A stretch of DNA of 64,000 nt, from contig OZ024808.1 of assembly GCA_964017045.1 (NCBI GenBank), positions 30,793,949 to 30,857,948 on the forward strand, written 5' to 3'. The position numbers and the translations under genes are program-made. Positions 10,740 through 24,500 of the stretch are shown in pieces; the stretch's first letter is position 1, and each line of letters starts with the position of its first letter. Under the pieces are notes generated by a model. That model did no database searches, was not told the origin of the DNA, and saw only the letters and a list, made by a program, of their open reading frames with translations. This DNA is from Omphiscola glabra. Its lineage: Eukaryota > Mollusca > Gastropoda > Lymnaeidae.

Positions 10740-12205
10740 TACAAGGGAAGCGTTATCCGCATAGCTCTGCGAATAATGCCGAGCGTTATGGGCAGACCGA
10801 AATCTTCAAATAACGGCGAACGTTATCAGCGGACTGAAATCTTCAAATAAAGCAGGACGTTATCGACAGACAGAAATTTTTGCATAATTACGCAAAATTT
10901 CTAGAAGTAATTAGGATCATATTCCAAGTGCCCGGGTGGGGGGTAGTGTGATTTCATTGAATGAATGTGTTGACAAAAAATAATAGCAGGCACTATGTAC
11001 ACTGCCGTGGTGTACCTAGCAAAACTATGGTCATTGGCCTGCGTACACAGTGGCGGTAAAAGTAGCAAAACTGTGGTCTTTGCCAGTCTTTAACTCTATA
11101 TGCTGTACTTGTAATATTAATGTTTAACTTTTGTTAAAACTGAAAACTATTTATTTAAAAATTATTTAATACCTGCAAGATTAAACAAAAGTAGAACTGA
11201 TATTTTCATTGTGCGCAGGGGTTGAGTCCTGGATGAACGCAAGGGAACGAAATTCCTGTAAAACTAATTTTTTTTTTTTAAAATTTGGTAATATACATTA
11301 TATTTATTTTGGGGGTTGGGAGGAAGATATTTGGGTAAGTTCCACACTTTTGTAAGGGGCAAGCATTTCTTAGTATTTTATTGGTCGTATATCTGGCTTC
11401 TTCGTAAGTGAAACGCATTTTATATCATAACCTGAGGCGTACCCCCACAATTGTTATTGATTGCACAGATTTTTATGTTAAAATTGACTTTAATAGATGT
11501 ATTTGAGTGTAAAAAATTCAAGATAATTATTAAATGTAAGTTCTTTCTGCCGAACGCACCTTCCCTCCGACAACCGCTCTACGCATCAGTAGTGCGTAAA
11601 TGGGTGGACCTACATTGCCTACATATCATTATCATACTTTCTATTTGTTTTCTCATTTCTTATTATTATCAAATTCAACATATACTTTAAATATTTCAAT
11701 TGCTACAAAATATTTTAAAATTCTCATAAAATTACTGTCACAAATTAACATAATTATTAAGTATAAAATATACTTTTAATTAAAATGAAGAAGAAAAAAA
11801 GTAAAATTCGATCCCCAAATAGTAAATGATCACATAATATAACATCGCTTAGCGTCTACTCTACCACAAGACCACACAAGTTCACATACATCTGCCAGAT
11901 CTTAAAACCAGGTCAATGGTACATTTTTGCTGCGGTGTACGCAGGCATAGTTCCATGGTTTGCTAGATACACCGCCACTGTGTACGCAGGCCTAAGTCCA
12001 TGGTTTTAGGGAAATTCGTTGGTTTTTTTTTATATTCATTTATTAGTAAAGTAATGTAAAAGAGAATAATATAGTTCTAAAATAATGCCGAGCGTTATCG
12101 GCAGACCGAAATCTTCTAATAATGATGAGCGTTATCGGCAGACCGAAATCTTCGAATAACGGTGAACGTTATTCGCAGAGCTGTGCGAATAATCACTTCG
12201 TTTTT
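10740..12205. mobile_element. Composite inverted-repeat (foldback/MITE-like) element
   Basis: The outer ends carry matching near-palindromes: TTATCCGCATAGCTCTGCGA at about 10754 and TTATTCGCAGAGCTGTGCGA at about 12169. Next to each lie degenerate copies of a roughly 37-bp unit with GCGTTATCGGCAGACCGAAA, in the same orientation on both sides (10780-10890, 12084-12165). Further in, about 10996-11082 is the inverted counterpart of about 11930-12006, sharing GCCTGCGTACACAGTGGCGG exactly. No transposase frame is seen. It may be one non-autonomous element, or one element inserted into another. Confidence 0.55.
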
Positions 12206-12720
12206 AAAATTATTTTTATTATTATTTTTGTCTTATATAGCGCGGTACCCCAGCCTAGGGCTAGGCTCGCCGCGCAGTACAAAAAATATTAGCAAAAGAG
12301 ACATAATCGTGACAGTAAAATAAAATACATTTATGTAATAAAGAACAGCTGTATAACTAGTATAGAGACAAAACAAAAACAAATGCTTATTCACCCCAGA
12401 ACTTTTACATGTCAAGCCATGGACGGCAGCCAGTGCCAGCAGCATCGTTTATCGGTCAGATGTGGGGAATCAGTCGGGGTAGTAGAGTTAAAAGAGATGT
12501 GTATTGAGTGCTGTTTTGAAGGCCTGGGTGGTTGGTATATTGTGGATGTGTAGTGGCAGAGAATTCCATTTTTGGGGGCGTAGAAAGAGAAAGATCATTT
12601 GCCATATGTTATAGAACGTGTCTTAGCAACAGACAGAATGCGCGTGGCTACATGGACCGCATCTCCACATTCTGTGACCCAATTCCGCTGTTTGCGCCTT
12701 GAGCTATATAACTTGTTTTA
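12206..12720 (-). mobile_element. Probable non-LTR retroelement/SINE copy, minus strand
   Basis: Read on the minus strand it ends with GGTACCGCGCTATATAAGAC and then an AATAATAATAAAAAT tail, much like the 3' end of the LINE at 57918-59320 (TACCGCGCTTCGAGCC ... TTATTATT). The body is less AT-rich than its surroundings and has no long frame. This shape fits a SINE or truncated LINE 3' end. Its 5' limit near 12720 is a guess. Confidence 0.45.
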
Positions 12721-15700
12721 ATGATAATTTTAAACGCCTTTTATTTTCAGAATTAATGCTATATTAAAAAATAATTTTAATAATGTTATACAATTATAGA
12801 TAAATTGTAGCTTATCTAACTAAGCAAATATGTATGTATATCAGTAAATTTAATGTAATGTATTAATAATATGGCTCTTCTGTTTACCAGATCTACGGCC
12901 TCCATTATACGGCTATATGCCTTATAGTCTATATAAGGCAACGCATCCCCTTATTACTAAAACACTGTTAGGGGGACTTCTTATTTTGAACTTTCAACTT
13001 TGGCACATGACTAATTAATTAAAGCTTTCCCTGACCAATGGTTTCATAGTTTTTGCACTCGGCAAACTTTTATGAATGAAACTCTGATATAGAACTAAGG
13101 TATAGCCTTTATGCAAGTGACATTTTGCACACAGCAAATTATGATCATTATAATATGGACTCTACCGGGTTTTTTAACCTCAAATTAAAATCTTATTCTT
13201 TCAATAACATAATGTATCAAATATTTTGATGTAAATAGTAGTAATAATTAAATATTTCCTAAGTATCAGTATAAAAAGGGGTTGTGGCCCACGCCATGTC
13301 AAAATTAGGTTGAGCGGCCATATTGTAATGCAGGTTACTTGGACAAGCATAGCGAACTTTGGACACGACGTACATCAATGAGAATTGGCACACATATACA
13401 TCCATATATAATGTTTTTCAGAATTTAATATGAAAGAAATGATCTTTAAATTTCTTTAAAAATTTTTGTGGGAAAGATGCCTTATTTTAACATATGATTT
13501 TCCTCACTTAAAGTTGATATAAAGAACAAAAAAGCTCAATGGGAATGTAGGTCAACATTTCTCCTAATGTGAATGGGCGGAGCCAGACCTTAATTATGGG
13601 CCAACAGGACTCCCATATCATTAAAATTACACTCGCATAAAAAAATAAAAACTCAGATTGCATTGCGTCGACGCCCATTTCCGATACAAATGTTCTAGCA
13701 GTGTTCCTGCTTTAACGAAGTACCTATTTAACATTTAAATTTGCTCATTTAAAAAAATTATTTTTAATTTATTTACAAAACAATTATTTTTTTTCTTGAA
13801 AACTATTATTTTTGATACTGATACATAATTTTTCAAAGAGAATGTTAATTTCTTGCAAAATATTAAATAAACCACAAAAAATCTAATAGGCCTAAATTTT
13901 ATTTTGTCAGATATAATTTATTGCAATTTTAAAAAAATCTGTTAATTTTGTGTTTTGCCATGAGTTGTCTCTCCCTAAGCACAGTGACTGTGCTTTAGGA
14001 ATCCCAACATTGGACTCGGAGTGAATAGACCAATAGTAGTACCAGAGCGGTGTGTGTTATAACTTTCCTGTTCTTTACTGAACATTACTCGCGTTTAAAC
14101 TAAATTCTGGCAATCGAATTGGTTAATACGAAGGCGAAGGATATTAAAATGACAAGCCAAATTTTCCATTAACGTTTTATTAAAATTCAGTGTTTTTTTT
14201 TTATTAGTTCAATATCAAAGTACCTGTAAGTTAAAAACGTGTGTAACAAAAGGGAGACTAGTGCTTAAATTGTATTGCATAATGATCTCCCCACTTGAAA
14301 TACCAAAATAAGAAACAAAGAAAGCTTCTCCCCTCCCCCGTTTCCAAAATATAAAATTAGAAAACAAAAACTTGCATTAAGTGAATACAAACAAAAATAT
14401 CAAAATCTTTTGAATATTTTGCTGTAGACTGAAGTTGACCTGGGGGAACCTCCATGACGTATATACCATGGAACACTTCGCTGGCCTTAAGCAAACCCAT
14501 AATCAGCTGATTTTTTTAACACACAAACACACCCACCCCCCTCCCATCCCCAAAAAACAATACAAATGTGTTTTTTTTAAATTAAAAATTATAAATGGCA
14601 ATGTTGGTTTATTATTTTTGCGAAATAAATAAGGGAAAATGTGGAGTTTTATCTTTCCATTCACCACTTAGCTTGACAGAATAAGCAGACAGAGCTGCAA
14701 ACTGGGATTTTCAAAAGTCATGAAGTCCCCTTGAATATTCCCACTTTGCTTGACAACTTGGATTTGGCTAGTACTCCAAGTTCATATGACTACTTTATTG
14801 TAGTGTTTGGTATATTTTAATGTTTAATTTTGCTAATTTAAAAACTGTGTTCACTTTAATGAGAAATTAGTTGCAAAACGTCTCCTGCAATTTCTGTCTA
14901 TAGAGCAAATGCAATTATAACAATATAATTACAATAGCTGTGTGACAGTGTGGGTAATTGATAATCATGCTGAAAAAGAGAAAAAAAATATTATATTATT
15001 TAAACAGCACTATCATAAAATTGCAACCAAACTTAAGATTACAAACAAGACAAAATATAATTTGTATACCAAGACCAAATATAATATGTAATAGTAAATA
15101 ATCTTTAAAAAAAAACTCATTTAAATCAGTTTAATTTTTTTACATCTCATTTAAATAAAAATTGATTTCATTTTAATAATACAAAACAGGTGACATTAAA
15201 TTAGATGGGCCTTGATTGCTTAGGGTGTTACATTTATTTAGTTAGATTATCTGTCCACTGGCCCTCATTTACAGTTTAAAGTTTAAGGGATTTTGTGATT
15301 TTCAGTAATGACAAAGTTTGTAGCACCCTCCCCCACCCACTTTTTTCTGCCATATTCTGACCAAAAATAACCTTGTTATGGCCAGCTTAGAGACTTGAAG
15401 TTTGACAAACTTATTAAAAAATAATGCATTTTTTAAAGGTACACCAGGGTCAAATTAAAATGGCACAATGTATAGTTTTAAGAACATTGGTTAATTAGAA
15501 AACTCATTTCTTAGATTTTTTTTCTTTTCGACTTACTCAGAAGAGAACTTAACTTCTAACTTACTCTTTTTTTGTTTCTCTCATTGATTTGTCCAAAATT
15601 GTAAAAGCATGCTCATTTTCAATTGGCCCAATTTTTATGCTGCAAATTACTGTAATATATATTTTATTAGAGATAGGCCTATACTTTTTAAAAAGACAAT

Positions 15701-16980
15701 AATTCATCGAATAAATAGTAGTAAACAATCTGGAATTGTACAGGCCTATGAGATAAATTCTATTAATTAGAAGGTAGAAGTATCATATCATTTTCTATTG
15801 CAACTATACATGAAGAGGAGGCCTACAGATAGCACTACTGATGGTGGAGTATGTTATAGGGTGTCAGTCCTCTTTCAATTAAGATTATACAAGAAATGAG
15901 CGGCTTAGGTATCTTTGACTCTGCCAGTATGTGGTGTCATTGCTTTACTTTACTTTGCCAGTATGTTCTGTCATTGCTCAACCTGCTGTTTCACTGTAAG
16001 GCAGGCTGTGCCATAAATCGACTGAGGGGATTCTGTACAATATCTATTTTAAATTTTCCAGAAGGCGGGTTTTCTATGTCATCTATTTCCGGGCACTAAC
16101 TTAACTGCTAATGATTGGTTTGGAGTTGATACATTTTATGATTAAAGTTTACCATCCTTTCCAGCTGATGGCTTGAAAGTTGTCCCTGAGCAGGATTGTG
16201 GGTTTCCTATATCACTAGCAGATGAGCTGACTGGAGTCAAAACGGCTGCCATTAAACCCCCATTCAATATAGTGTAGTGTTCATATTACAAGTGTGTGGT
16301 TTACACAGTCAATCAAGGCTCCTTTACTATTCTTCAACTTTTTTCTATTGAAGCCCCTTCCCACTACATTACTGTTAATGGGAACTTTTTAGTAAATATC
16401 TGGTCAAGTGAAATGAATGACCTCATCACTTTCTAGTAATGAATGTAATGTATTGATTTTGTTAAAGATGAATTTAGAGATCAGCACCTAGTTAACATAA
16501 TATAATTTTTGAAGAAAAAAATGTATTAAAGTTGTGATAAAAAGTGGCAAAATCAAAGAAAATGTTACCATCTAATACAAAATGGTGCCTAGTTTATATA
16601 CAGGTAATTTAAACCATGGAGGTTTTGCTTTAAATCAGGGGACAATGTATTCACCCCCTTTAAAACAGTTCTAATATATAAAGAATTTGTCATTAGTTAA
16701 TCAAAGTTTAAAAGAAATGTTAATTCAATGCTAATATGCTCTAGTGTCAACAAGACTTTTAAAGGTGAAGACTTCAGTTTTCAAAACTTCCTTAAAAGAG
16801 TTATACAGTGCATTAAAGGCTGTTTGTTGACATTATGTACCACTAAACTCCCACTTTCCTTGGCCTGACATATGTGAAATAAGGAATTAGCTTAATTGAA
16901 AGATATAATTAATTTTAAAGGCTTCCATATTATTAAATTAACTCACTTGTAAAAAGAGGCTGTGTACTTAAGTGACAGAA
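12721..16980. other. Intergenic, no recognisable feature
   Basis: About 4.3 kb of AT-rich DNA. Short open frames (for example 14435-14632 and 15896-16099) show no family signature or splice context. A small palindrome CCTTATA-GTC-TATATAAGG lies near 12931-12950. I cannot assign a promoter or exon here, although an upstream non-coding exon of the gene starting at 18570 could be hidden. Confidence 0.4.
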
Positions 16981-17136
16981 AAGGCTTCTAAAGCCCTTTG
17001 CTATAACATCTGTACCCTCAAGGCTTCTAAAGCCCTTTGCTATTACATCTGTACCCTCAAGGCTTCTAAAGCCCTTTGCTATAACATCTGTACCAACAAG
17101 ACTTCTTAAGCCCTTTGCTATAGCATCAGTACCCTG
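16981..17136. repeat. 39-bp tandem array (4 copies)
   Basis: Copies start at 16981, 17020, 17059 and 17098; the unit contains AAGGCTTCTAAAGCCCTTTG. The core AAGGCTTCTAAAGCCCTT is itself nearly palindromic. The fourth copy has diverged most. Confidence 0.92.
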
Positions 17137-18569
17137 AGTCTAAGTGTTGCTTTAGGTATTTCAGATCAACACTTTATCTTTAATAAAATAACATAGAAGG
17201 TAAAGATTCTGGCGACTAGATCAAGTATTTTGATGACGCACTGTGCACTTAACAAATCATAACTTTTTAGGATAGTGTTTTAGATGTGATATTACGTAAC
17301 CCAATGATTCCTTTCTCCCTACAGCATTAAGGCCTTTGTATCCAGTAAATTAAAGTTTGTCTGTTAAGTGTTAAACAGCAAGACTTTCTCTTAGCAGTCA
17401 GAGATCTCCGATCTCTGATAAGATACAAACTTGGATTCAGCTCATCTGTGCTGCCCAAATCTGTTTTTGGATTTTGGTAGTGCAGTCTCAACTCAGAAAT
17501 TACAATTAAAAGGTAAATTTATTGAAGATGTGACAAAGTTCTTCATGCAGCATGAAAAGGGCCAGGGTCGGTGTTAGAATTCTTGTTTAGAGTTTTGCCA
17601 TTTTTTTTACTGTCACAGCGTGTGCCAACATTGTTGGCAATATAAACAGATAATAGGAGGAAGACTAGTTCATTCTTAGATTCTTAGTAACCCAAACACC
17701 ATCATTTTAAGATGATGTTGGCTGCAATGGGTCACTTTTCTTGCTGCAAGCTTAGAAAAAACGTCTTTGTCACACACATTTTTAAATTAATTATAAAAAA
17801 ATACTGTTACACATGATTTTACTGCAATTAAATTTTTATCAAAGCAGTCTAACTGAATAGTCTGCAAAGTTTTTTCACATTTCACAGAAAGTGAATGTAA
17901 ATAAATATAACGTTTTGTTATTTTGGAAAAATAATGCACCTTCGATTCACCACATTTATTAATACATGTTGCACTTTTTAAACATAAATCCAGTTATCTT
18001 TCATTGGCTTGAAATTATTTATATTAAAAAACCCATTTAATATGAAAATTTGTTTGACAAAATTAAAAAAATTGGTTTAAAAGTTTCTAAATATATTTAG
18101 ATGCTGCAATAAGGATAGAAAGCATTAAGCAAACACACAACCAGACGTAACTAGAAAGGAAAATACAGCATTAATGTATTGTGTTTTAGTTTGAAATATT
18201 CCATTCAACTTTCATAGATAAGAGATGTTTGCAAGAAACAAATAAATTGAGAGAAAAAATGTGCGTCACTTTATTGTGCAACAAAAATGTGTGCAACAAA
18301 AATGTGTGCAACAAAATTAGCTTGTACATTAATATACTGCTTATTATTTGAGGTATCAGACCCCAAAAGGAATTTTTAATTTATTTTTGGATGGGCTGTA
18401 TAGAAACAGTAAGTTTAGAGTTTTCGACAAACTAAATCTGAGTCTTAATAATATTTTTGTGTTATGTTCACTCCTAGGCTTGGAACTGTGCAAGAGTTGA
18501 CTTGGTGTGGCAAGCTGACTCCTTGTTGGCACCTCCTCAGTTATCAGACATTTGGCCAACTTCAAATCC
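17137..18569 (+). promoter_or_regulatory. Upstream region of the RGG/dsRBM gene; no clear promoter
   Basis: No CDS is visible. A small triplication of GTGCAACAAAAATGT lies at about 18276-18315. No convincing TATA box or initiator can be placed, so the transcription start of the gene at 18570 is unknown; the 5' UTR may extend into this stretch. Confidence 0.3.
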
Positions 18570-21500
18570 ATGGCTTACAATGCTGGTGATTATGCTGGTG
18601 ATTATGCTGGTGGTTATGCCGGTGATTATGGGAGCTCATCATATGATTACAAGGTAAACACTAAAGGATTTAAGCTAACTTTTTTTTTTTAAACCTGAGG
18701 TAAAAAACTCTGTCATGGCATTTAAAATCTTTGAAGAGTATATCTTTACTACTATACATATATCATTTAATAGGGTTGATAAATTATGAACATTCATAAA
18801 GAGCTTTTATGGCTGAACACAATTTTAATAAGTGCAGAAAAGCAAATGAATTTAGTGAGTGTTTGAATGAAGTCAGATGCATTGGTTTGAACAGTGAATG
18901 CAGAAACTAATTGGATATGAAAAGTTAAGGAAGGAAGTTTAAAATGACAATCTTAGCTAGAATTATATTATATATGTTTTTAACTTTTGGTGCCATGGTA
19001 TCAAAACCAAATTTACTTTAATATTTTCAGCCGGCATATGGCTTAGAGAAAGAGGCTCAAGCACCGGGTAATGCTTTTTTTTTACTTATTATCAAGGAGA
19101 AGAAATATTTACTTTTACGTTAGTAATTACACCCCCCCCCCCACCCCCACCCGCGCCTTTTTAAAAAAAGAATGTAAATTGCCTTATTCACTCTCATTTG
19201 TTTACTTCACTAATTGAATATACCTTTTTGTTGTTGATACTGTTAGAAAAATCTGATTAGCATTATTATAAATTGGTTAAAAAATGTATAGTTTTTCTTA
19301 AATATATTATGTTTAATTAATTATATTTCATTTTGTTCTAAGTTTATAACCAGGAGCAACCTGCCCCTGTGACTTATCCATGGAATGCAACAGGAGCTAG
19401 AGTGGGAGAGGGACGCGGTAGAGGTGCGGCCATTCAGCAAGCACCCCAAGCACAAAGTTACGACTACAACTATGGATACAGCAATACAGGTGCTAGAGTA
19501 GGGGAGGGACGGGGTAGAGGTGCTGCCATTCAGCAACCACCCCAAGCACAAAGTTATGACTACAACTATGGATACGGCAATACAAGTGCTGCAGGCTATG
19601 AAGACTACAGTGCTGGATACGACTATGGATATGGAGGCACTTGGAGTGGGGACAATGCAGGAAGCAATGGGGGCACTACGTATCAAGCTGGAAGCCAAAT
19701 GAATAGTGGGATGGAATTTGGGAGAAGTGAAGCTGGGGATAGCGGCAGGGGAAGGGGATTTACTGCAGGAAGGGGTGTTGGTAGAGGAAACTTTTCAATG
19801 GGTGGTGGGGATGGTATTGGAAGAGGTGCAATGGGAGATATGGAAAGAGGCACAGTTGGGGGTATGGGGAGGGGTTCTCAAGGAGGCATGTGGAGGGGTT
19901 CACAAGGAGGCATGGGGAGGGGAGCACAAAGAGGCATGGGGAGGGGTGCACAGGGGAATGATGATAGAGGTGGTGCAAGCGTATCTGAAGGACAGGGATG
20001 GATGTGGCCTGAAAAAAGTACAAGGGGAGGGGGAGGTGTGAGAGGTGCCAGAGGAAGTAGCTTTGGTAACAGGGGTGTCGTATCTAGTAACAGAGGCTCA
20101 AGAGGTGGGGCATTCGGCAGGGGTCGGGGAAGGGGTGATAGAGGAGGCAAGGTCAGCGAACCCATCACACGAACCGATATCGGAGTTGGGCTAACTTCAC
20201 TTCACGATGTGATTAAAAGTGCAAGCTGTCGTAAAATAATAGGGAACCAGGAACCAATAAGTCCAAATTCACCAATGAATTTATTCATAGAAAGGTGGAA
20301 AGCATTTGCACTTGGCTTCACTGACTGTGGCAATGCTGTTTCAAACATAGAATGCTCATTGAAAGCATCAAAGGTTAGTTTTCTGTCTTGTTATTAATAC
20401 AGACATAGTATAAAACCTCATGTCCTCAACATGTAAGAATTAAACAAAATATATAGCTTCTTTACCTGACTAAGCATTCCTATCAGTGGGTGGGAAAATT
20501 AACTTTTAAAATATCTTGATTTATATTTCACTTGCCACTAAATTTTACCAGTTTTCAGATCTATGGAAGAATATTTTTTTAAAATATAGAACTGAACTAT
20601 GAAAGACATGGGATTTAAAGGAACACACTTTCATGATTACTATTTTAGTGTCACATATTTGTCATATCATCATCCTTATTTCCATACTGCCTCCTCAGCT
20701 TAGCCAGCTGCAGCTGAACTTTGAATGCAAGTTTCTGGCCAAGTGCAGCATCTACAGCATATTCACAGGTGTTCTGTCTGTGAACAAGCTGCTGAACAAT
20801 GCTGTGACAGAGTCAACCTTCCTGGCACGTGGCATGGGTCTGAGCAAGAAAAGTGCCAAGATGGATTGCTATGAGAAAGCTTACAAGTTGTTGTTCAATT
20901 CAAGTGTAAGTCTTGTAGATTCTTCTATAGAATTATCAGGGACCATGGTTGTTGCTAGTTCTCCTGTGTAAATCTTGTCGATTCTTCTATAGAATTATCA
21001 GTGACCATAGTTGTTGCTAGTTCTCCTGTGTAAATCTTGTCGATTCTTCTATAGAATTATCAGTGACCAATGTTGTCGCTATTTATCTTGCTGTTGGAAG
21101 TATGTAGTCTGGCCACACAAAAATACCATAGAGTCCAGATTTTATGGCCTGACAGAATAGGAGGGCAAGCTCAATTATTTTCTTGATTTTTCTGTTTTCA
21201 TTTTCAAACCTTTCACTTAAAAAATATTTTTGTAATAAATAAATTTAAAAAATACTAGTGGTTAAACATTTAGAGGTGACCCAAGTTGCATCTTACTTAC
21301 AAAATGTTAATAACTATCTGCAGATTCAAGAAATCATGAACCAAGAGGATTGTGGTGAAGAGTTTCTGACACAAGAAGTTACAATTCTGTACAAAGATAA
21401 TCCAAAGGGCTTCATGGATTTACTCAAGGTAAGGGAACTAAAGGAGCTAAACTTGTACACAAATTACCCATTTCTGATATCTGAGTGTTTCTCAAATCTT

Positions 21501-24500
21501 CATTGCAATACCGGTACAAGCTAAGAAACATTTCTAATCTTCTTAAGGCAAAGGCAATATGCAGTTACTTATTATCATTGTACGCTTGTTATTCCTGTCA
21601 AGTATCGCATCTTTGTTTGACTGTTGCAACTTCATAAAAATAAACATTATCAAGCCACTTCACTGTCATAAATGCCAAGTTTGGATCTTCTTATTTGTCA
21701 CTGTGCCTAACCTTTCTTTTTTTGCCTTTGGCATTATAAAAAAATATAGAAAAGCAATGCTTTGGCAGACATTGAAGCAGCACCTCCAAGTGCAGCTAAA
21801 GGAAAAGGTCGTGGTTCAGGTGGTTCTAAGCGGACATCTAATGTTCGTCCAGGGGGTACAGACCCAAAGAGAGGCCGTTTCACAGACCATTTGACAGATA
21901 TACTGGAGAATAAACATTTGTCCCTGGCTCCACAGAAAAAAGTTGGAATCTTGATGCACCCCAATGATTCTTTATATGATAAACTTGCAAAGTTAAAAGA
22001 GGTACTTAAGGCATACTAATGATTCTTTATATGATAAACTTGCAAACTTAAGACTTACAGTGTGGAGAGTCGTTGCTCTCATATATAAGTCAGTATTATA
22101 CAAAATTTATTTCAGTTTTGTAAATTTTGTATACATGTCTTTAATATAGTTTTTTATTAGACATAAAAGAAATTAGATTTAAATATATTTATAGGAGAAA
22201 ATGACAGATATTTATACGTGTATATTAAAAAAACAAAAATGATGTAACATGAGTAAAATACCAGTTACCAAAAGGAAAGAAATTTCATTTCAATCTTGCT
22301 GACTAATAATCATTTTACATATAACCATATTATATATTTAAAAATTTACAGCCGCTTTTTATGACCTTTTTCTGCTGATTTTAAACTGTAAATGTTTTAT
22401 TTGTATTAATCTCTGAACCAGCTTCTTAAGGAAGAGGGCATCACCAAACTGCACATTGTTCCCAAAATTGACCAGATTGCTCACAAGACAGCCATACACA
22501 TTAAAAATGTTTACAGATTCCAGGATGTAAGTTGATAATGCCTGAAAGTAGGTTGTCCAAATTGAAATTAACTATCCATGGCAGACATTAGTGAGGAGTA
22601 TACCCTGATAGATAGTTTTATTCTAAATATATACCAGTAACACCAATTTTATTAAAATTACAAAAATAAGTATAAAAGTACCTTCTAGACCTGTGGGTCG
22701 TGACCCCTTTAGGGTTCGAACAACCCTTTCACAGGGGTCGCTTAAGACCATCTGAAAACACATATACTCTACAGTTATGAAGTAGCAATGATTATAATTT
22801 TGTGGTTGGGGGTTCCCACAACACGAGGAATTGTATTATGAAGGTTGAGAACCACTGTTCTAGACAATGGAGGTTCAAAAAATGTGATTTAGTCATGTTA
22901 TCATTTAGCTGTATCAAAATTAAAATGTAAATGTGTCTACATGTCAGATGTGTTGACAAGAATAATGAAAATCATAATCAATGCAGAATACCCCCAAAAC
23001 ATTTAAAAAAAAAAAAAAGCAAAAATTTAGCATAAATTTAAAATTAATTTCTATCTACTGGACAGTGACTGTCTGGTAAAGCTTCTGTAACCAATTTTCA
23101 ATAACCGAGTTGATCTTGTTCCCCTGGAGTGTGATAGTGTAGTATTAATAACAATCGTTAAGTCTGGTCACTAATGTTACACAAAGGTCATCACAGATTT
23201 CCCCGCTGTAGAAAAAAAGATATATTTGGAGCAGACTGCATTGTTAAAAATATATTATTCCTCACTGATGCTCATTGGGGAATGGCATTCCATAATTCTT
23301 CTTTTTGTTAAGGAAAGAAGTATGTTTGAATTTGTTAAAAATGTATAGAAATATTTAATGATCAGAAGTCTGAGGACATGAAAAATACATTTAAACTGCA
23401 TCCACTGTTGTGTAGCATCAACATAGAAAAAAATCAATCTTTTAAGTGAATTAGGACAGCATTAAAAAAAAAATTTGGCATAACCCCTGTATTTGCCAAT
23501 AATGAGTGAACCGGGCAAGTCCATGTCATTATAAATTAAGGCGGGTAGTAGTACCAGAGAATCTAAGATTAACTCATATTGATATAATATTTTAACTAAG
23601 AGGAAAGTTTTATTAAATTTTTATAAATTATTCTCAAGCTCATTATCAAACTAACCAACAAATTTTTTGCCATTATATTGTGTTGTAGAATGTTTGATTC
23701 ACTTTCAAGCCACTTGCAACCTGCTTTTCAAAACTCAAATAACCGAGATAAACAAACTTTCTATACATCAAACAAAAGATCAGCATCTGCTCTTTCTCAT
23801 TTTGGTGGAATTATTCCAATAACTTAAATAAGCACAAGCGTTAAAACACAATGGGGTAATTTGGTACACACGAAAACTCCTTAAAATTTGCCTAAACTTA
23901 TACTTTCAGACATAAAAAAATACATTTTCAAACACACAAAGAACACAAAACTAACATATCTGGCCAGATGAAGACTTTATTCAAGTGTAAATTTTATTTG
24001 TGTAACACTACTAGAAGTGGGTTTAAAAAAATAATTTTTGTAAACTTTGAAAAATAGCCCAGAAAAAATGCATTGGTTTCCCAGTTTGGACTTTGGACTA
24101 ACTACTGAAGAATGCCTGGTCACTTTGGGATAAGCTGGTGGAAACAATAATTGCTCCTTCTTAGAAATTTTCTGCTTACTAAATAATAATTTGAAAAAAG
24201 GTAGTATTGGTAATAAGATTAAGATATATAAAAAGTAAATCAAAATTTTGAACTTGTTCATGAATATGTCTAGGTGCCAATTTTAGGCTTTGAGAGCAGG
24301 ATGCCCGTCTACTGTGAGATTTACTTTGATGATGTTTTTATGGCTGATGGTGCCGCTGACTTTAAGAGAAACACCGCCATGCAGCTGGCATACACAAATT
24401 TGTCCAATCGTTTATACAGCCAGCCCCTAGAGGCTATTGTGAACACTGCCAGGTGGGTCCCGGCTTACAGATAAAATAAGGTTTGGTTACTGAAAAAACA

